From JAGLOK01 sp963676355 (GTDB lineage Bacteria; Bacillota; Clostridia; Christensenellales; UMGS416), in NCBI GenBank assembly GCA_963676355.1, contig OY781093.1, positions 1,302,001 to 1,366,000 on the forward strand: DNA of 64,000 nucleotides, written 5' to 3'. Of the stretch, positions 61,324 through 64,000 are shown piece by piece (position 1 is the first letter of the stretch; each line of letters begins with the position of its first letter). Position numbers and translations under genes: made by a program. The notes below the pieces were generated by a model, which was not told the DNA's origin, searched no databases, and saw only the letters and a list, made by a program, of their open reading frames with translations.

Positions 61324-61326
61324 TGA

Positions 61327-61355
61327 TTGTCATAATCCTGCTTATTGAATATAAT
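61327..61355 (+). promoter_or_regulatory. Promoter of the purine permease
   Basis: TTGTCA (61327-61332), 17-base spacer, TATAAT (61350-61355). Confidence 0.75.
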
Positions 61356-61377
61356 ATTTAGATGACATAGATAAAGT

Positions 61378-61393
61378 TTAGGGGCAACCCTAA
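61378..61393 (+). other. Small hairpin with GNRA loop in the permease leader
   Basis: TTAGGG-GCAA-CCCTAA, a six-pair stem capped by a GCAA tetraloop, about 15 bases into the transcript. There is no U-run after it, so it is more likely an mRNA-stabilising structure than a terminator. Confidence 0.5.
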
Positions 61394-61427
61394 TGATATT
61401 ATTATTATTTTATGGAGGAAAGATTAG

Positions 61428-62747
61428 ATGGTAGAAAAATTGTTTAAACTAAAAGAACACAATACCAATATTAAGACAGAAATCTTAGCTGGTATTACGA
61501 CATTTATGACGATGGCGTATATTCTTATCGTAAACCCGAATATACTCTCAGATGTTGGTATGGATTGGGGCGCTGTGTTTACAGCCACAGCATTGGCTGC
61601 GATAATCGGTACTCTTTGCATGGCGTTTTTTGCAAACTACCCGATAGCACTTGCATCCGGAATGGGGCTCAACGCTTTCTTTGCCTCGGTTGTGGCTGGC
61701 GGAGTCAGTTGGGAAATAGTGCTTACAGCTATACTAATTGAAGGCTTGGTGTTCGTACTTCTTACATTCTTCAGATTCAGGGAGGCGATAGTAAATGCTA
61801 TACCGAAAAATCTGAAATATGCCATTACGGCAGGTATCGGACTGTTTATCGCCGTTATAGGCTTGGGGTCCAGTGGCGCAGGTATTGTAAACGGTGGTGG
61901 ATTTGAGCAGTTTGCAGCGGTGAAGGCTGTCCTTGCGATGCTAGGTGTAATAATTATTGGAATACTTTTATACAATAACGTAAAAGGCGCAATCCTTTGG
62001 GGTATACTTGCTACATGGGCGCTGGGTATGCTGGCACAGCTTGTAGGCTGGTATCAGGTAGATGAGGCAATCGGATTTTTCTCTCTTTATCCCAGCGGGA
62101 TATTCTCAATGCCGCCTTCACTTGCTCCTATATTTTTCAAGTTTGATTTTTCAGGCGCATTGAATCTTGGACTGGAGTTCCTTGTGATAGGCTTTGCGTT
62201 TTTAATGGTGGATATGTTTGATACCGTGGGAACATTGATAGGTGTTGCAAACCAGGCAAACCTCTTGGATGAAAAGGGAAATCTGCCTAGAGCAAAAGGC
62301 GCATTGATGGCCGATGCAGTAGCTACCACAGCCGGAGCTTGCCTTGGAACATCAACTGTAACAAGCTATATAGAAAGCGCGGCAGGCGTAGGAGCAGGCG
62401 GACGTACGGGACTTACAGCAGTATCGACAGCAGCAATGTTTGCTATCGCACTGTTTTTCTCGCCGATATTCTTCGCTATTCCCGGTTTTGCCACCGCACC
62501 CGCTCTTATAATCGTAGGGCTTATGATGCTTAAAAGCGTTGTTAAGATTGATTTTGCAAACTACGCTGAATCAGTTCCGGCATTTTTAGCATTGATACTT
62601 ATGCCTGTAACAGGAAGCATCGCAGAGGGAATGATGGCAGGCTTTATAAGCTATGTTGTTATAAAGATTGTAAGCGGCAAGGCCAAAGAGGTTCATCCCA
62701 TACTCTACGTGGTATCGGCTCTGTTCATTCTTAATTTGTTTATTTAA
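61428..62747 (+). CDS. Adenine/guanine/hypoxanthine permease (AzgA / PbuG-like)
   Basis: A 439-residue membrane protein with about 13-14 segments, family NCS2/AzgA (PbuG/PbuO-like). ILAGITTFMTMAYILIVNP near the start, ASGMGLNAFFA, FMLVDMFDTVGTL (here FLMVDMFDTVGTL) and STVTSYIESAAGVGAGGRTG are its motifs. It takes up purine bases, which nearby apt and xpt convert to nucleotides. The upstream PurBox pair indicates purine control. GGAGGAAAG precedes ATG 61428. A shared bidirectional terminator separates it from apt. Confidence 0.93.
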   Translation: MVEKLFKLKEHNTNIKTEILAGITTFMTMAYILIVNPNILSDVGMDWGAVFTATALAAIIGTLCMAFFANYPIALASGMGLNAFFASVVAGGVSWEIVLTAILIEGLVFVLLTFFRFREAIVNAIPKNLKYAITAGIGLFIAVIGLGSSGAGIVNGGGFEQFAAVKAVLAMLGVIIIGILLYNNVKGAILWGILATWALGMLAQLVGWYQVDEAIGFFSLYPSGIFSMPPSLAPIFFKFDFSGALNLGLEFLVIGFAFLMVDMFDTVGTLIGVANQANLLDEKGNLPRAKGALMADAVATTAGACLGTSTVTSYIESAAGVGAGGRTGLTAVSTAAMFAIALFFSPIFFAIPGFATAPALIIVGLMMLKSVVKIDFANYAESVPAFLALILMPVTGSIAEGMMAGFISYVVIKIVSGKAKEVHPILYVVSALFILNLFI

Positions 62748-62762
62748 ACTAAAATTGCAAAT

Positions 62763-62797
62763 AAAAAACGCCCAAGAAAATCTTGGGCGTTTTTTTA
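62763..62797. terminator. Bidirectional terminator between the permease and apt
   Basis: Stem AAAAAACGCCCAAGA / TCTTGGGCGTTTTTT with loop AAA, T-runs on both strands. Confidence 0.95.
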
Positions 62798-62811
62798 TGT
62801 GTAAATTTTTA

Positions 62812-63330
62812 TTAAGATTCAAACTGAACCAGTGACTCCACTTTGTAATCTTTAAGTTTATCTCTGCCATTTAAATAGCTGAGTTCAACCATGCAGACAA
62901 TGCCGACGACTTCTCCACCCAGCTTTTCTACAAGTGCGACATTTGCAGAAGTTGTGCCGCCTGTTGCAAGCAGATCGTCCACTACCAAAACTTTCTGTCC
63001 GGGTTTCACAGCATCCGCATGTATCTCGAGGATGTTGCTGCCATATTCGAGTTTGTACTCTATGTCGATTGTTTTGTATGGAAGCTTTCCTTTTTTACGG
63101 ATGGGTGCAAATCCTTTGCCCAGATGATAGGCAATAGGCGTTCCCAAAATGAATCCTCTGGATTCTGGTGCAACAACTATATCAAAGTCATACTTTTCGG
63201 CTATTGCGATGATTTTGTCCATAGCTTCTTTAAATGCGTCTTTGTCTCCCAGCACAGTTGTTATGTCTATAAAGTCAATGCCTTCCTCGGGGAAGTCCAT
63301 CACGTGCCTGAATTTTGATTTTAGGTCCAT
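62812..63330 (-). CDS. apt: Adenine phosphoribosyltransferase
   Basis: Converts adenine and PRPP to AMP. It is 172 residues, the standard length. FPEEGIDFIDITTVLGD (13-29), VVAPESRGFILGTPIAY (about 55-71), KLPYKTIDIEYKLEYG, and the PRPP loop VLVVDDLLATGGTTSA (about 116-131) are all as expected. It is convergent with the purine permease, with which it works in adenine salvage. GGAG precedes ATG 63330. No PurBox is seen in front of it. Confidence 0.97.
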   Translation of the reverse strand: MDLKSKFRHVMDFPEEGIDFIDITTVLGDKDAFKEAMDKIIAIAEKYDFDIVVAPESRGFILGTPIAYHLGKGFAPIRKKGKLPYKTIDIEYKLEYGSNILEIHADAVKPGQKVLVVDDLLATGGTTSANVALVEKLGGEVVGIVCMVELSYLNGRDKLKDYKVESLVQFES

Positions 63331-63410
63331 AGCTTTCTCCTTATCATTTCAACCATATTATTGTAAAGGAAGAGTGTATTAATTTCAATGCCTTGCAGGC
63401 AAAATATCAC

Positions 63411-63456
63411 TTGAATTGTTTCGAATAAGAAAGTATAATGAATGAATATTCATTCA
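63411..63456 (+). promoter_or_regulatory. tetR-type promoter with 18-bp palindromic operator
   Basis: TTGAAT (63411-63416), 17-base spacer, TATAAT (63434-63439), and immediately after it the perfect palindrome TGAATGAATATTCATTCA (63439-63456). It lies 13 bases before the ATG, as in autoregulated TetR genes. Confidence 0.8.
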
Positions 63457-63468
63457 ATGGGAGATAAT

Positions 63469-64000
63469 ATGGAAAGAGAAAGCAAACAGATTGTCGATAA
63501 AATGGAAAAGGGATTCCTCAAAGATATGCCTAATGAATCGGTAAGAAGAATATTAGAAAACGCTATGAAAGTATTCGTAAGGAGGGGGCTTGCGGGGACT
63601 CGTATCAGCGATATTGCGAAGGAAGCCGGTTTTTCGCAGGGATTTGTGTACAACCACTTCGCGTCAAAAGATGAAATTTTTACCGAGATATCAAGACTTG
63701 CCGCCGAAGGAAGTCTCAGAGTGATAGAGGAGGTTTCGGGCTTTGACAGCACACCTTACGAAAAGATTTATTGGCTCACCGAGGTGCTCACCGCGCCGGA
63801 CACATTGGTGCAGCATCACTTTAAGCTGGTTCTTTTGCAAACGATATCATATGAAACGATGCCTGATGAGACAAAGAAGATATTTAAAGAATCTGCAATA
63901 AAGCAGATTGCGGATATCTGCAAAATACTTGAAGAAGGTCAGCGGATAGGAGAAATCAAACAAGAAGACCCCGTAAAGCTAGCTTTTGGATATTTTGCCA
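63469..64000 (+). CDS. TetR-family regulator, cut by the window end
   Basis: The first 177 residues are present. The N-terminal helix-turn-helix is RILENAMKVFVRRGLAGTRI, then DIAKEAGFSQGFVYNHFASK with the recognition helix. The rest starts the ligand domain. GGGAG lies before ATG 63469. The preceding palindrome TGAATGAATATTCATTCA is a likely operator, so it probably represses itself. The target operon is beyond the window. TetR proteins of this type often control efflux or fatty-acid genes. Confidence 0.92.
   Translation, partial: MERESKQIVDKMEKGFLKDMPNESVRRILENAMKVFVRRGLAGTRISDIAKEAGFSQGFVYNHFASKDEIFTEISRLAAEGSLRVIEEVSGFDSTPYEKIYWLTEVLTAPDTLVQHHFKLVLLQTISYETMPDETKKIFKESAIKQIADICKILEEGQRIGEIKQEDPVKLAFGYFA

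Noticed and set aside
61321..61400. Purine riboswitch in front of the permease
   Set aside because: A CATAATCCTG stretch looks like the 5' side, but the conserved core and TTTCTACC segment are missing. PurBoxes explain regulation better.

Overview
The window reads as chromosome of an anaerobic, low-GC Gram-positive bacterium of the Clostridia type. The support is: AGGAGG-type ribosome binding sites and sigma-A-like promoters throughout; an oxygen-sensitive ribonucleotide reductase with its activase (nrdD/nrdG); a PPi-type phosphofructokinase; a Re-citrate-synthase-like enzyme; a long Bacillus/Clostridium-type SRP RNA; DUF951, frataxin-like Fra and PurR-box-like operators. I cannot name the genus.

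Layout. (1) 1-7100 is an accessory island, visibly more AT-rich than the rest. It opens with a frameshifted DUF3801(PcfB)/ArdC-like gene of a conjugative element. A cargo cluster follows: an MraY-like polyprenyl-phosphate sugar-phosphate transferase, a radical SAM protein, a HAD protein, a B12-type radical SAM protein, a family 2 glycosyltransferase and a second SPASM-like radical SAM protein. It ends just before the 3' end of a tRNA-Ser(UGA). I recognise no described pathway with this gene set, and it is the best candidate here for an undescribed biosynthetic system. (2) 7500-10800 carries fra, two copies of a dispersed repeat, a leftover piece of an xpt gene, and a divergent PadR / serine-hydrolase pair. 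(3) 10800-16500 on the minus strand holds xpt, serS, a MATE pump and a Tet(M)-like ribosomal protection GTPase preceded by a leader peptide and terminator. (4) 16500-24000 is mostly core metabolism: a serine-less alpha/beta hydrolase, DUF951, lepB, nrdD-nrdG, an aspartate-type aminotransferase and the Re-citrate-synthase-like gene. (5) 24000-31200 is mainly minus-strand: FMN-binding membrane protein, cspA, membrane proteins, a truncated acyltransferase, a lipoprotein, PPi-PFK and a zinc-dependent phospholipase-C-like protein, with radC on plus. (6) 31300-44800 carries an Atg22-type transporter, DUF4349 lipoprotein, small hydrolases, a nuclease-helicase fusion, GH18, a QueG-like protein, purA, a nitroreductase and a FabK/NMO-like enzyme. 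(7) 45000-47400 is a second accessory patch: a three-gene unit of unknown function (a membrane protein plus two small disordered proteins sharing a PPxFG motif), then a DUF559 endonuclease-like gene lying among several repeats. (8) 47400-64000 returns to housekeeping: SRP RNA, ilvE, cytidine deaminase, transketolase, an FAD oxidoreductase with SDR and NTF2-like genes, a GGDEF/HD-GYP protein, an AzgA-type purine permease, apt and the start of a TetR regulator.

How the parts work together. CCGAACGT boxes with a second inverted box exactly 24 bases away lie upstream of purA and of the purine permease, and a single box lies upstream of nrdD. This suggests a PurR-like purine regulon that also covers xpt/apt-type salvage functions nearby, although xpt and apt themselves show no box. 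The aminotransferase and Re-citrate-synthase genes overlap and probably feed glutamate synthesis. Several drug-response genes (Tet-like GTPase, MATE pump, PadR/serine hydrolase, TetR) carry visible regulatory DNA: an attenuator, palindromic operators or divergent promoters.
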